Shown one piece after another: positions 19,676-28,366 of a DNA stretch of 64,000 nt (the stretch's first letter is position 1; every line of letters starts with the position of its first letter). Origin of the DNA: Verrucomicrobiales bacterium (GTDB lineage: Bacteria; Verrucomicrobiota; Verrucomicrobiia; Verrucomicrobiales; V1-33); contig JAQGPJ010000061.1 in the NCBI GenBank assembly GCA_028293125.1, positions 158,494 to 222,493 of the forward strand, read 5' to 3'. Below the pieces are notes generated by a model that was given only the letters and a program-made list of their open reading frames with translations, was not told the DNA's origin and ran no database searches. The translations under genes were made by a program, and so were the position numbers.

Positions 19676-21439
19676 TCACTCCGGATCCGGCGGAGCGGGA
19701 ACGGGAATGTCCACCGGTTTCCGCAACTCCAGGAGAAGCTGCCGTTCCTCGGCGGAGGTTTCGCGGAAAGCCCTGACCGCCAGCCACAGCGCCATGATCC
19801 ACCAGAAAATCCCCGTCGTGACTGTGAGGACAAGGATCAGCTGGGGAGACCAGTACAGGTAGGCCGGCGGCAGTTTCGGCTCCGGCATGTTTTTCAAGGT
19901 GAGCAGGAGATCGATGGGAATCCGGCCGGTGTCCTCCGGCGCCATCCGGCCCAGCCATGCCGGTGCCATGGAGGGAAAAGGCAGTCCCAGTTTGAGCAGC
20001 TCCCCTCTCTCAAAAGCGAAGGCTATTGAAGCCAGCAGCATCTGGGCGGCCAGCAGCACCATCAGCATCAGGCTATAGCTGCCCAAGTGCCAGTCCGCGG
20101 TTCTGCGGAAAAAGCGCTGATACATGATCAGCGGGATCGGCAGCGTGAAAAAAAAGATGCCGGGACCGGCGATCAGGGCGTTCAGCTCCCGCAGGTTGCC
20201 GTTCACAAATTCCGGGATCAGTTGGGCACCGAATGGCTGGCCGCTTTCCCGGTCAAACCAAAAAGCCACACCCCGCGCAGCCACAACCCCTGTGAGAAGG
20301 GTTGCCGAAAAAACCGCTCCCGAGGGCCAGCCGGGATAAAGCAGCCGGCCCGCCAGCCTGCCCATTCTTCCCTTTCTGGCAAAAGGCAGCAGCACCGGAG
20401 CCAGATTCACGGGCTTTTCCAAAAGCGCCTGAAGCATGAGCAGCAATGCCGTGACCCCGGCCAGCGGCAGACTGAATTTTGCCAGCAATTCAAAAATTTC
20501 AGCGCCATGAGTGTAATGGGAAGAATAACGGTGACTCCCGGGATAAGAGGTGGCGGAACTGTATATCCGGTTCAGGCTCCACTGCGCGTGGCCATAAAGG
20601 CCCCCGTGGATTCCCAAAACCAACAGGCCAACCAGCCGCCGCCGGGTGGCCCGGTTCTCCGCAAGAATGCCCACCCGCGCCGCGCCGAGATCGAGCGCGA
20701 AAAACATGCCGTGCAGCACGGCGGTGAGAATCAGGGCCAGCAGGCTACAGCCGCCGGGCTCCCGGAGGACTTGGACAAGAAAATTGTCCTCCGTGCTGCC
20801 TTGCAGCTCCTTGACACGTTTCATGCAGAAGGAGCCCACGGCCACCGTCACCCCCAGCATGACGACCGCCCGCAGCAGAAAAAATTTCAGCCAGGAGAAC
20901 CCGGTGAGCACTGCGGAGGACGCCAGCCCCAGCAGCAGAAAGACCCCCATCCACGCCAGCTCCAGCGCCACATTCACCCCGCCCATGAAATAACGCACGA
21001 TGAAATAGGGCAGCACCGTCAGCGCCACCAGCACCTGCTGGGCGGCAATGGCCGCCCATTTGCCCAGAGTGATCCGCCATCCGGACATCCGGGTGAGCAC
21101 GAGAGTGTCGATGGTGCTGGCACCCGACAGCTCATCGTGCAGGGCGTTGACCGCCCGCAGCGGCAACACCCCGCAGACCAGCCCGCAGTAGATCAGGAAA
21201 AAGGACCGGTTCAGCCCTTCCGGCGGGGAGCTCTCGTATCCCGCCATCATCCAGACCACCAGCACCAGGGCCAGATGCATGATCATCAGCCCCCATACAA
21301 AAAGCGGCGAGCGCAGCCCCTGCCGCAGCTCCTTGACCAGCATGGGACTCAGCCGGTCGCTGAAATCCTGCAGTCCCGCAGTGCCGGGGCCGGAGGGCTG
21401 ATGGCTGACGGTGACAGCGGCTGTGGGGGAGGTGGCCAT
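19676..21439 (-). CDS. ABC-2-like polytopic membrane protein, downstream paralogue
   Basis: 587 residues with about ten hydrophobic segments. The opening LQDFSDRLSPMLVKELRQGLRSPLF resembles ABC-2 permease N-termini (key part SPMLVKELRQGLRS). A segment with TIDTLVLTRMSGWRITLGKW corresponds to the cytoplasmic loop typical of these permeases. It is a clear tandem duplicate of the next gene upstream, which shares long near-identical stretches. No ATPase gene is adjacent, so the partner is unknown. It might be an exporter permease or an unrelated membrane protein. It lies 16 bp after its paralogue. Confidence 0.75.
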   Translation of the reverse strand: MATSPTAAVTVSHQPSGPGTAGLQDFSDRLSPMLVKELRQGLRSPLFVWGLMIMHLALVLVVWMMAGYESSPPEGLNRSFFLIYCGLVCGVLPLRAVNALHDELSGASTIDTLVLTRMSGWRITLGKWAAIAAQQVLVALTVLPYFIVRYFMGGVNVALELAWMGVFLLLGLASSAVLTGFSWLKFFLLRAVVMLGVTVAVGSFCMKRVKELQGSTEDNFLVQVLREPGGCSLLALILTAVLHGMFFALDLGAARVGILAENRATRRRLVGLLVLGIHGGLYGHAQWSLNRIYSSATSYPGSHRYSSHYTHGAEIFELLAKFSLPLAGVTALLLMLQALLEKPVNLAPVLLPFARKGRMGRLAGRLLYPGWPSGAVFSATLLTGVVAARGVAFWFDRESGQPFGAQLIPEFVNGNLRELNALIAGPGIFFFTLPIPLIMYQRFFRRTADWHLGSYSLMLMVLLAAQMLLASIAFAFERGELLKLGLPFPSMAPAWLGRMAPEDTGRIPIDLLLTLKNMPEPKLPPAYLYWSPQLILVLTVTTGIFWWIMALWLAVRAFRETSAEERQLLLELRKPVDIPVPAPPDPE

Positions 21440-21455
21440 AATGAAGTCCTGGCTC

Positions 21456-23174
21456 TCAGCCGGCTGCCGCTGACTTCTCCTCCTCCCCGCGCTCCCGCAG
21501 TGCGGCGGGTTCCTTTTTGCTTTCCCCGGCCCCGGCCTTCAGCTCCCGTTCAGCGGCGGAGGTTTCACGGAAAGCCCGGAGAGCCAGCCACAACGCCATG
21601 ATCCACCAGAAGGCTCCCACCGCGAGGCTGATGACGATGATGACCGGACGGTCCCAGCTCAGCCACCTTGGGTCCCGCACGATTCGTCCAAACCCGTCCA
21701 CGAGGAAGTCATCGCCGTAATAATCCGGTGGAAGATACTGCAGCCACGTCCAGCTCATGGTGGGGATGGGCACCCCGAGCTTGAGAAACAGGGCGTTCTC
21801 CGTGCCGGAGGCCAGGGCCAGCAGCAACAGCTCCACCGCTCCCAGAAGGGTGAGCATGAGGACCCATGTGCCCAGATGCCAGTTCAGCCGGCTGCGGAAA
21901 AACCAGTGATACAGCACCAGCGGAACCGGCAGAGTGAAGGGGATGACCGCAAACCCGCATATCAGGGCGGACCACATCGTGAGCCATCTGTCCGACAAGA
22001 AATAAGGATAATAACCCCGGGAATAATGCCGGGAATAATGCGGGGAGGAGGTTTCGGAGATCCAGCCGCTCCAGGCCAGCCACCCGCCAACCGCCAATGC
22101 CAGCAGGATGCATAACGAAAACACCACTCCGGATGGCCACCCTGGATAGAGCAGCCGTCCCGCCAGCCTGCCTATCCTCCCCTTTCTGGCAAAGGGCAGC
22201 AGCACCGGAGCCAGATTCGCCGGCCGCTCCAGCAGAGCCTGCAGGGCCAGCACCATGATGGTGACCCCGGCCAGCATACTTCCCATGCCCAGCAGAAACC
22301 CGGGGTTATAGCTCGTTCTCACCGTGCCGGAAGAGCCCCACAGACCCAGACCAAAATAAATGAGGGCGGCGCTCAGTCCCACCAGCCGTCGGCGGGTGGC
22401 GCGGTTCTCCGAAGGCGCCGACACCTGCGCGGCACCGATATCGAGCGCGAAAAACATCGTATGCAGCACCGCCACAAGGGCGATCGCGAAGAACCTCCAG
22501 CCGAAATGGCTGTAGAGCTCGTCGAGGATATACTCATTGCTGTAACCGTATATCTCCTCAAGCACCGCGGTGCAGAAAGCTCCGGAGGCCGCGGTGACGC
22601 CCAGCATGACGGCCGCCCGCAGCAGAAAGTATTTCAGCCATGAGAAGCCGGTGAGCACCGCGCCGGCCAGCAGGCCCAGCAGCAGGAAGACTCCCAGCCA
22701 TGCCAGCTCCAGCGGCACATTCAGCCCGCCGGCGAAATATCGCACGATGAGATAGGGCAGCACCGTCACCATGGTCAGCACCTGCTGGGCGGCCACCGCC
22801 ACCCATTTCCCCAGGGTGATGCGCCAGCCGGAGAGCCGCGTGAGCACCAGAGTGTCGATGGTGTTGCCCTTCAGCTCCTCGTGCAGGGCGTTCGCGCCGC
22901 GCAGGGGCAGCAGGCCGCAGACCACCACGCAGCAGGCCCCGAAAAACGCTTGGTTCAAAGACTCGGACCCGGAGTCCTCCATGGTCAGCCACACCACCAT
23001 GGCCATGCACAGATTCATGCCGATCAGCCCCCAGACAAAAATCGGGGAGCGCAGTCCCTGCCGCAGTTCCTTGACCAGCATGGGGCTCAGGCGGTCGCTG
23101 AAATCCCGGAGGCCGGCGGCTTCCGGGAGGAATGCCGCATCAGCGGGAAGGACAGCAGACGGGGCGGCGCTCAT
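21456..23174 (-). CDS. ABC-2-like polytopic membrane protein, upstream paralogue
   Basis: 572 residues from the chosen start MSAAPSAVL; a start 14 codons upstream is also open. It shares with its neighbour LRDFSDRLSPMLVKELRQGL, TIDTLVLTRLSGWRITLGKW and LPRGANALHEEL-type segments, plus the loop GRLAGRLLYPGWPSG. The N-terminal part is more conserved than the C-terminal part. Both end with a charged, Glu-rich tail. The pair forms a two-gene operon, the first gene lying about 200 bp from the divergent GH15-like gene. No nucleotide-binding domain gene is nearby. Confidence 0.75.
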   Translation of the reverse strand: MSAAPSAVLPADAAFLPEAAGLRDFSDRLSPMLVKELRQGLRSPIFVWGLIGMNLCMAMVVWLTMEDSGSESLNQAFFGACCVVVCGLLPLRGANALHEELKGNTIDTLVLTRLSGWRITLGKWVAVAAQQVLTMVTVLPYLIVRYFAGGLNVPLELAWLGVFLLLGLLAGAVLTGFSWLKYFLLRAAVMLGVTAASGAFCTAVLEEIYGYSNEYILDELYSHFGWRFFAIALVAVLHTMFFALDIGAAQVSAPSENRATRRRLVGLSAALIYFGLGLWGSSGTVRTSYNPGFLLGMGSMLAGVTIMVLALQALLERPANLAPVLLPFARKGRIGRLAGRLLYPGWPSGVVFSLCILLALAVGGWLAWSGWISETSSPHYSRHYSRGYYPYFLSDRWLTMWSALICGFAVIPFTLPVPLVLYHWFFRSRLNWHLGTWVLMLTLLGAVELLLLALASGTENALFLKLGVPIPTMSWTWLQYLPPDYYGDDFLVDGFGRIVRDPRWLSWDRPVIIVISLAVGAFWWIMALWLALRAFRETSAAERELKAGAGESKKEPAALRERGEEEKSAAAG

Positions 23175-23370
23175 GGCCGGAAGCAAAACCAGATTCCCGC
23201 ATCCCTGTCCACCCAAAACCGGAATTTCTATCCGTTATAACCGCCCTGCCCGCATCGGTCAGCCCAAGGAAACCGGGCTGCCGGCCCCGCCCGCACAATG
23301 ACGGATTTTCATCTTTCGCCATCAATCATCCTGCGGCAGGAATCAAATCTGCTTTCCCAGAACCACCGCC

Positions 23371-24648
23371 ATGTCCCGCAGCCCACGCAGTTCCGAAACG
23401 ACGCCGCTTTCCGATTTCCACTCCCAGCCCCTGGACGAGCGCATCCGGCTGTCCTACGCGACCCTGGAGCGGCTGCGGCGGCCGAACGGCGGCTACATCG
23501 CCAGTCCTTACTCCGCGGACGACGGCTCCGGAGACGCCTACAATGTGTTCTGGATCCGGGACATCATGTTCGCCACCTACGCCAATGAGTACCTCGGCTG
23601 TTTTGACCGGATGGTCGAGAGCTTCCGGCTGGTGCTGGACATCTTCAAACGCTTCCACCTGCGCATCATCCGCGCCTCCATCGTCAAGCCCAACATTCTC
23701 AGCCAGCGAGGGCTCTTCATGCCCGCCCGCGTGCATCCCACCACCCTGGAGACGATCACCGACGACTGGGGGCACCATCAGATGGATGTGTTCGGGCTCT
23801 TCATGTACAAGACCGGGGACCTGATCCGCAAAGGCTACGGCTTCCGCTTCACGACCGAGGACTTCACCCTCATCAGTCATATCCGGAACTACATCTTCAA
23901 CATGGGCTTCGAGCCCGACTTCGGCATGTGGGAGGAGGGGCCCGAGGAGCACTCCAGCAGCTACGGCGCGGTTCTGGGCGGACTGATGATGTGGTATGAC
24001 CAGGGCTACTACGATTACAAGTACAAGCAGAAAACCGATATCGGCACCCTGGTGCCGGTCAGCGAGCGCATGATCGCCGACGGCCAACGCGCGCTTCTCG
24101 GTCTGCTGCCGCGCGAATCCGCCAGCCGTCCCTACGACATGGCGCAGCTGAGCCTGATCTGGCCCTACAGCATTGTCGATTACGCCACCAAGCTGGCCAT
24201 TCTGGAATCAGTGGAGAAAAACCTGGTCGGAGTCCTGGGAGTGCGCCGCTACCCGCAGGATGTTTACTGCGGCAAGGGAACCGTTCCCCACGAGGGCGAG
24301 ACCGCGGAGTGGCCGCTGGGTCTGGCATGGCTTTCCATCTGCTACTCCAAGCTGGCGGAGTATGACCAGGATTTCGACGCCGTGCGCCATCCCGTGTATC
24401 TGGACTGGGACCAGCGCGTCCACTACTTCAGCCTCGCCGTTAAATACTTCATGCAACTGGAGGCCGCCATGACTCCTGAGGGGTGGGTGCCCGAAATGTA
24501 TGTGGGCGACCAGGTTGGACACAATACGCCCCTGGCCTGGGCCCAGAGCTTCCACATCATCTCCGGCCAGATGCTGCTCAATCTTTCCTACAAGCATCCG
24601 GAGCATTTCCAACTTCCCGCTTCCCTGCACCGCCGGACCGGTCACTGA
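23371..24648 (+). CDS. GH15-like glucan hydrolase (glucoamylase family)
   Basis: Likely releases glucose from alpha-glucans, in the cytoplasm because no signal peptide is visible. 425 residues, an (alpha/alpha)6 barrel of the family shared with the phosphorylase kinase alpha subunit. NGGYIASPYS (39-48) and YNVFWIRDIMFA mark the substrate face. MWEEG places the candidate acid Glu188 or Glu189, and PEMYVG places a candidate base at Glu375. It lacks a starch-binding domain. The next gene, 25 bp downstream, is a hexose-6-phosphate mutarotase, which supports a sugar-handling role together with the glg operon. Confidence 0.85.
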   Translation: MSRSPRSSETTPLSDFHSQPLDERIRLSYATLERLRRPNGGYIASPYSADDGSGDAYNVFWIRDIMFATYANEYLGCFDRMVESFRLVLDIFKRFHLRIIRASIVKPNILSQRGLFMPARVHPTTLETITDDWGHHQMDVFGLFMYKTGDLIRKGYGFRFTTEDFTLISHIRNYIFNMGFEPDFGMWEEGPEEHSSSYGAVLGGLMMWYDQGYYDYKYKQKTDIGTLVPVSERMIADGQRALLGLLPRESASRPYDMAQLSLIWPYSIVDYATKLAILESVEKNLVGVLGVRRYPQDVYCGKGTVPHEGETAEWPLGLAWLSICYSKLAEYDQDFDAVRHPVYLDWDQRVHYFSLAVKYFMQLEAAMTPEGWVPEMYVGDQVGHNTPLAWAQSFHIISGQMLLNLSYKHPEHFQLPASLHRRTGH

Positions 24649-24673
24649 TGGTGCCCGCCCCGCCCTGCCAGCC

Positions 24674-25603
24674 ATGCCTTTGATCCCTCCGCTTCCGCCC
24701 TCCGTCACTCTGCGTGACGCCGCGCCTGATTATCCGGTTCTGGAGATAAGCCATCCGCGGGTGACCGCCCGCGTGGCGCTCCATGGCGGACATCTGATGG
24801 AATGGATCCCGGCGGGCCAGGCCCCCGTGCTGTATCTCAGCCCCAAAGCCGTGCTGCGGGAGGGCAAGGCCATCCGCGGCGGGGTGCCGGTATGCTGGCC
24901 TTGGTTCGGCAATCATCCGGCCGGGGGGGGATATCCGGCCCACGGGGTGGCCCGCACGCGGTTCTGGAACTGCGAGTCCGCCTCCGAAAGCCCGGAGGGC
25001 GTCCAGCTGGTCCTGACGCTGAAGGATGATGACGCCACCCGCAGACTGTGGCCCCACCCGTTTGAACTGCGGCTGACGCTGGCCATCGGCGGAACGCTGG
25101 AGATGAGCCTCACCATGAAGCACCTGGGGAAGGTCCCGGCGGTGTTCCAGGCTGCGCTGCACAGTTATTTCAGTGTGGGCGATATCCGGAAGGTCACGGT
25201 GCGGGGCTTGGACCATACAGGCTACTTCACGGAGGCCGGCCCCCCACAGGCGCAGGGGGAGCATACGCAGCACGGGGATATCGTGATCGACCGGGAGGTG
25301 GACCGGCAGTACCATGCCGCGCCCGAAGTGCGGCTGGCCGATGCCTCCCTGAGCCGGGAGATTGTCATCACCGGCACCGGCAGCAGCGCGACCGTGGTAT
25401 GGAATCCCTGGATTGAGAAGGCGGCCCGTCTGGCGGACCTGCCGGATACGGACTACCGCAGTTTCCTTTGCATTGAGACCGCCTGCCTTTCCACGTCCTC
25501 ACGTCTGGAACTGCGTCCCGGCGGCTCCCACACGATGAGCGCCCGCATCCGGTGCCGGCCGCTGGCGGCAGAGCTGACAGCGGCTCCGTTGAATGTCATC
25601 TGA
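24674..25603 (+). CDS. D-hexose-6-phosphate mutarotase (YeaD-like aldose epimerase)
   Basis: Interconverts the anomers of glucose-6-phosphate. 309 residues from MPLIPPLPPSV; the reading frame is open further upstream but only over the preceding gene. Family features are HGGHLMEWIP near residue 38, VPVCWPWFG, HGVARTRFW (about 95) and FQAALHSYFSVGDI. The C-terminal segment SFLCIETAC carries the conserved Glu. It follows the GH15-like gene by 25 bp and is probably in the same transcript, linking glucan degradation to the hexose-phosphate pool. Confidence 0.92.
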   Translation: MPLIPPLPPSVTLRDAAPDYPVLEISHPRVTARVALHGGHLMEWIPAGQAPVLYLSPKAVLREGKAIRGGVPVCWPWFGNHPAGGGYPAHGVARTRFWNCESASESPEGVQLVLTLKDDDATRRLWPHPFELRLTLAIGGTLEMSLTMKHLGKVPAVFQAALHSYFSVGDIRKVTVRGLDHTGYFTEAGPPQAQGEHTQHGDIVIDREVDRQYHAAPEVRLADASLSREIVITGTGSSATVVWNPWIEKAARLADLPDTDYRSFLCIETACLSTSSRLELRPGGSHTMSARIRCRPLAAELTAAPLNVI

Positions 25604-25722
25604 TGGCATGAAGGCACCGGTGAAGGATAATCGCAGCCAAGCCGGGGTTCAGTTTTGTCACTGACACAGTCTGAAAAGCCTCCCCGGACTCCTCCCGCGC
25701 AAAACCTGGCTGATACCCGCAC

Positions 25723-26403
25723 GTGTCCCCGCTGTTTTCCGAACTCCGGTTTCTGGACCACCGGGACACCCCTGCCGACGGGGCTTGGAACATGGCCTTC
25801 GATGAGGTGCTGCTGCGCTGCTCCGATTCCGGGGATTCCCCCCTGCTCCGCCTTTACGCGTGGGACCGGCCCACCCTCTCCTTTGGCTATTTTCTGAACT
25901 ACGCCGATGCCGTGGCCGCCGCCGGTCCCGATGAGCCGGTCATCCGGCGCTGGACCGGAGGCGGCATGGTCCACCATGGCCAGGATCTCACTTGGTCGCT
26001 GATGGTGCCCGCCTCCCATCCCTTCAGCCGGGTGCGTCCCATGGAGTCCTACGGGCTGCTGCATCAGGCGGCGGCCGCAGCTTTGGAGGCCTCCGGCATC
26101 GGTCCCGCACAGGTGGTCGGCCCCGCCGCACCGGCTCCGCGTGGCGGGCTCTGCTTCGAGGCTCCCGCTCCCGGCGATCTGCTGCTCAACGGGCGGAAAA
26201 TTGCCGGAGCGGGCCAGCGCCGCACCCGCCAGGGTCTGCTGCACCAGGCCAGTCTGTGCCTGCCGGACCGGAGGCCGCCGGACGGACTTGGGGCCGCCCT
26301 GGCCCGGGAGCTCGCTTGGGAATACCATCCCTGGCAGCCGCCCCCGGATCTGAATATCCCCCGGAACCGGTATGCGGGGACGGACTGGCTCATGCGCCTC
26401 TGA
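25723..26403 (+). CDS. Lipoate/octanoate transferase family protein, LipM-like
   Basis: Likely transfers octanoyl or lipoyl groups to carrier proteins. 226 residues, GTG start. The family motif RRWTGGGMVHHGQDLTWSL is at 75-93. The catalytic cysteine of LipM-type octanoyltransferases matches Cys144 in GGLCFEAP, and the acyl-binding lysine matches Lys159 in LNGRKIAGAGQRR. The Cys argues for LipM rather than LplA, which lacks it. The protein is shorter than LipM (about 280). It lies 120 bp after the mutarotase gene and about 100 bp before a BlaI-type regulator. Confidence 0.8.
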   Translation: MSPLFSELRFLDHRDTPADGAWNMAFDEVLLRCSDSGDSPLLRLYAWDRPTLSFGYFLNYADAVAAAGPDEPVIRRWTGGGMVHHGQDLTWSLMVPASHPFSRVRPMESYGLLHQAAAAALEASGIGPAQVVGPAAPAPRGGLCFEAPAPGDLLLNGRKIAGAGQRRTRQGLLHQASLCLPDRRPPDGLGAALARELAWEYHPWQPPPDLNIPRNRYAGTDWLMRL

Positions 26404-26501
26404 CGACCCGGCAGCCCGGCGGAAATCCGCCCATGCGTGTCAGGACTTTTGCAGCCAGCCGCTTGACCCGGCGGGAATTCTGCTTATTTCTTAGCATTAA
26501 G

Positions 26502-26900
26502 ATGGGCAATCCCGGCGACCACCAGAACCTTTCCCGGCGCGAGCGGCAGATCATGGATGTGATCTGGCGGCTGGGCGAAGCCACGGCCCAGGAGGTGCTG
26601 GACAATATTCCGGAGCCCCCCAGCTACTCCGCGGTGCGCGCCCTGCTGGCCATTCTGGTGGAGAAGGGAGTGCTGAAGTATGGCCGCGAGGGCCGGAAAT
26701 ATGTTTACCGGTCCACCCTCAGCCCCGAGCGCGCCAAGCGCAGTGCTCTGAAACGGCTGCTGGCCACGTTTTTCGAGAACTCACCGGAGAAGCTGGTGGC
26801 CTCCCTGCTGAATCCCGAGGAGGGGCGGCTTTCCAAAAACGAGATCGCCCGCATCCAGGCTCTGATCCAGGAGACGGATGGAGCACCGAGGAAGGGATAG
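26502..26900 (+). CDS. BlaI/MecI-family transcriptional repressor
   Basis: A 132-residue winged-helix protein. LSRRERQIMDVIWRLGEATA and QEVLDNI start the DNA-binding domain; SYSAVRALLAILVEKG is the recognition part and YGREGRKYVYRSTLS the wing. The C-terminal helices serve dimerisation and contain the region cleaved in BlaI relatives. The usual partner, a BlaR1/MecR1-type M56 peptidase, is not adjacent, so the signal and targets are unknown. The start was chosen at MGNPGDHQ because the frame upstream carries shadow sequence. Confidence 0.88.
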   Translation: MGNPGDHQNLSRRERQIMDVIWRLGEATAQEVLDNIPEPPSYSAVRALLAILVEKGVLKYGREGRKYVYRSTLSPERAKRSALKRLLATFFENSPEKLVASLLNPEEGRLSKNEIARIQALIQETDGAPRKG

Positions 26901-27007
26901 TCCTTTCCCCGCCGGGGCTGGCACCACGTGGTGGAAACCGGCGGCAAAGCTCATATGGCAGGGCGGACGGCTGTGAAGCTGCCCGCATTTTCCGGCACTC
27001 ATCCCCC

Positions 27008-27850
27008 ATGTCAGGAGAAATCACCCGCTTCGCCCCCAGCCCCACCGGTTTGCTGCATCTCGGCCACGTTCTCGCGGCGGAGGTGGCGTGGAGGGAAGCC
27101 CGGCGAAGCGGCGGCACCTTCCTGCTGAGACTGGAGGATATCGACACGGGACGCTGCCGGGAGACGTTTGCCACGGCCTTGGAGGAGGACCTGAAATGGA
27201 TGGGCTATGCCTGGCCGGTGCCCGTGTGGCGTCAGAGCGGGCGCATGCCGGTTTATGCAGCGGCCTTGGGCCGGCTGCGCGGCATGGACCTGCTGTATCC
27301 CTGCTTTTGCACCCGTCAGGAAATCGCCGCCGCCGTCAGCGCGCCGCAGGGACCGGAGGGGCCGGTGTATCCCGGCACCTGCCGGCATCTGACGACTGTG
27401 GAGCGGCGTGAACGGCTGGCCTCCGGGGCGGGCTGCGCCTGGCGTCTGGATGCGGAGCGTGCCCTGGCCCGGACGGGAACCCTGACATGGCATGACCGGC
27501 TTCAGGGCGGCTTCAGGGTCAGCATGGAGGCGCTGGGGGACGTGGTGCTGGCCCGCAGGGACATCCCGGTTTCCTATCACCTCGCCGTCACCGTGGACGA
27601 TGCCGCCCAGGGCGTGACGCTGGTGACCCGCGGCAGGGATCTGCTGGCCGCCACCCATGCACACCGTCTGCTGCAGGCCTTGCTGGATCTGCCGGTGCCG
27701 CAGTGGCTGCATCATGAACTGGTATGCGATGAGGCCGGACGCCGCCTGGCCAAACGCGACGGAGCCCGCAGCCTGCGGCATCTGCGTGATGACACAGGCT
27801 GGTCCCCGGCTTATATCCGCCGGGCCATCGGGGCACAGCTCCCTTCCTGA
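27008..27850 (+). CDS. gluQ: Glutamyl-Q tRNA(Asp) synthetase
   Basis: Attaches glutamate to queuosine in tRNA-Asp. 280 residues, a truncated glutamyl-tRNA synthetase. RFAPSPTGLLHLGH at 7-20 contains the HIGH motif; LRLEDIDTGRC follows. The zinc site is CFCTRQEI, then YPGTCRH (Cys-x-Cys and a later Tyr/Cys pair). The KMSKS-like loop reads LAKRDGARSL. The anticodon-binding domain of GluRS is absent, as in the family. It is followed by a clear terminator at about 27936. Confidence 0.93.
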   Translation: MSGEITRFAPSPTGLLHLGHVLAAEVAWREARRSGGTFLLRLEDIDTGRCRETFATALEEDLKWMGYAWPVPVWRQSGRMPVYAAALGRLRGMDLLYPCFCTRQEIAAAVSAPQGPEGPVYPGTCRHLTTVERRERLASGAGCAWRLDAERALARTGTLTWHDRLQGGFRVSMEALGDVVLARRDIPVSYHLAVTVDDAAQGVTLVTRGRDLLAATHAHRLLQALLDLPVPQWLHHELVCDEAGRRLAKRDGARSLRHLRDDTGWSPAYIRRAIGAQLPS

Positions 27851-27932
27851 AACCGCAAGCCGCTCATGCGGCCCGGGTGTCATCGATCCGGAGCCGTGGC
27901 TCCCTTTCCTGACAACGCTCAGGATGGATGTC

Positions 27933-27968
27933 AAAAGCCCGGAAAGCGTGGGATGCTTTCCGGGCCTT
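27933..27968 (+). terminator. Terminator after gluQ
   Basis: The perfect 11-bp stem GCCCGGAAAGC (27936-27946) / GCTTTCCGGGC (27954-27964) is followed by CTTTG. The A-run before the stem allows action in the reverse direction too, ending the histone-like gene at 28106-28366. Confidence 0.8.
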
Positions 27969-28105
27969 TGGGTTGACGGCCAGGGAACCGCAGCCTGCGC
28001 GCGGAGGTTCAACCTGTCCTGGGCGCCGTGGACAGGGACGCTGGGAGATATCCATGACGTCCGGGAAGTCATCCCGAGGGGCAGCCCGGAACGTCATGCG
28101 CGGAA

Positions 28106-28366
28106 TCACCTCTTCTTGGCGGCGGTTTTCTTGACAGCCGTTTTTTTAGCAGGTGCTGCGGCCTTCTTCAAAGGTGCTGCGGCCTTCTTCGCCGGAGCCG
28201 CCTTTTTGGCAGAAGCGGGAGCAGCGGCCTTTTTGGCAGGCAGAGGTGCTTTTTTAGCAGGTGCGGCTTTCTTCGCCGGAGCCGCCTTCTTGGCGGGGGC
28301 TGGAGCGGCGGCTGCTTTCTTCGCGGGGGCAGCCTTCTTGGCTGCGGCTTTCTTTTTAACGGCCAT
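28106..28366 (-). CDS. Alanine/lysine-rich histone H1-like protein
   Basis: 86 residues made almost only of Lys, Ala and Pro (repeats such as KKAAPAKKAA), with a predicted net charge strongly positive. It matches the low-complexity histone H1-like proteins that bind DNA in several bacteria (Hc1-like tails). No globular domain is present. The composition and repeated codons explain the many slip-like repeats in its DNA. It lies upstream of the gluQ terminator and about 960 bp from the nearest gene, a beta-helix protein. It may compact DNA; its similarity to the tail of GlgB at 1.6-4.0 kb is notable. Confidence 0.85.
   Translation of the reverse strand: MAVKKKAAAKKAAPAKKAAAAPAPAKKAAPAKKAAPAKKAPLPAKKAAAPASAKKAAPAKKAAAPLKKAAAPAKKTAVKKTAAKKR

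Noticed and set aside
25604..25722. Possible riboswitch (cobalamin-like bases) before the LipM-like gene
   Set aside because: GC-rich bits resemble parts of the B12 box, but the order and core sequence do not fit.
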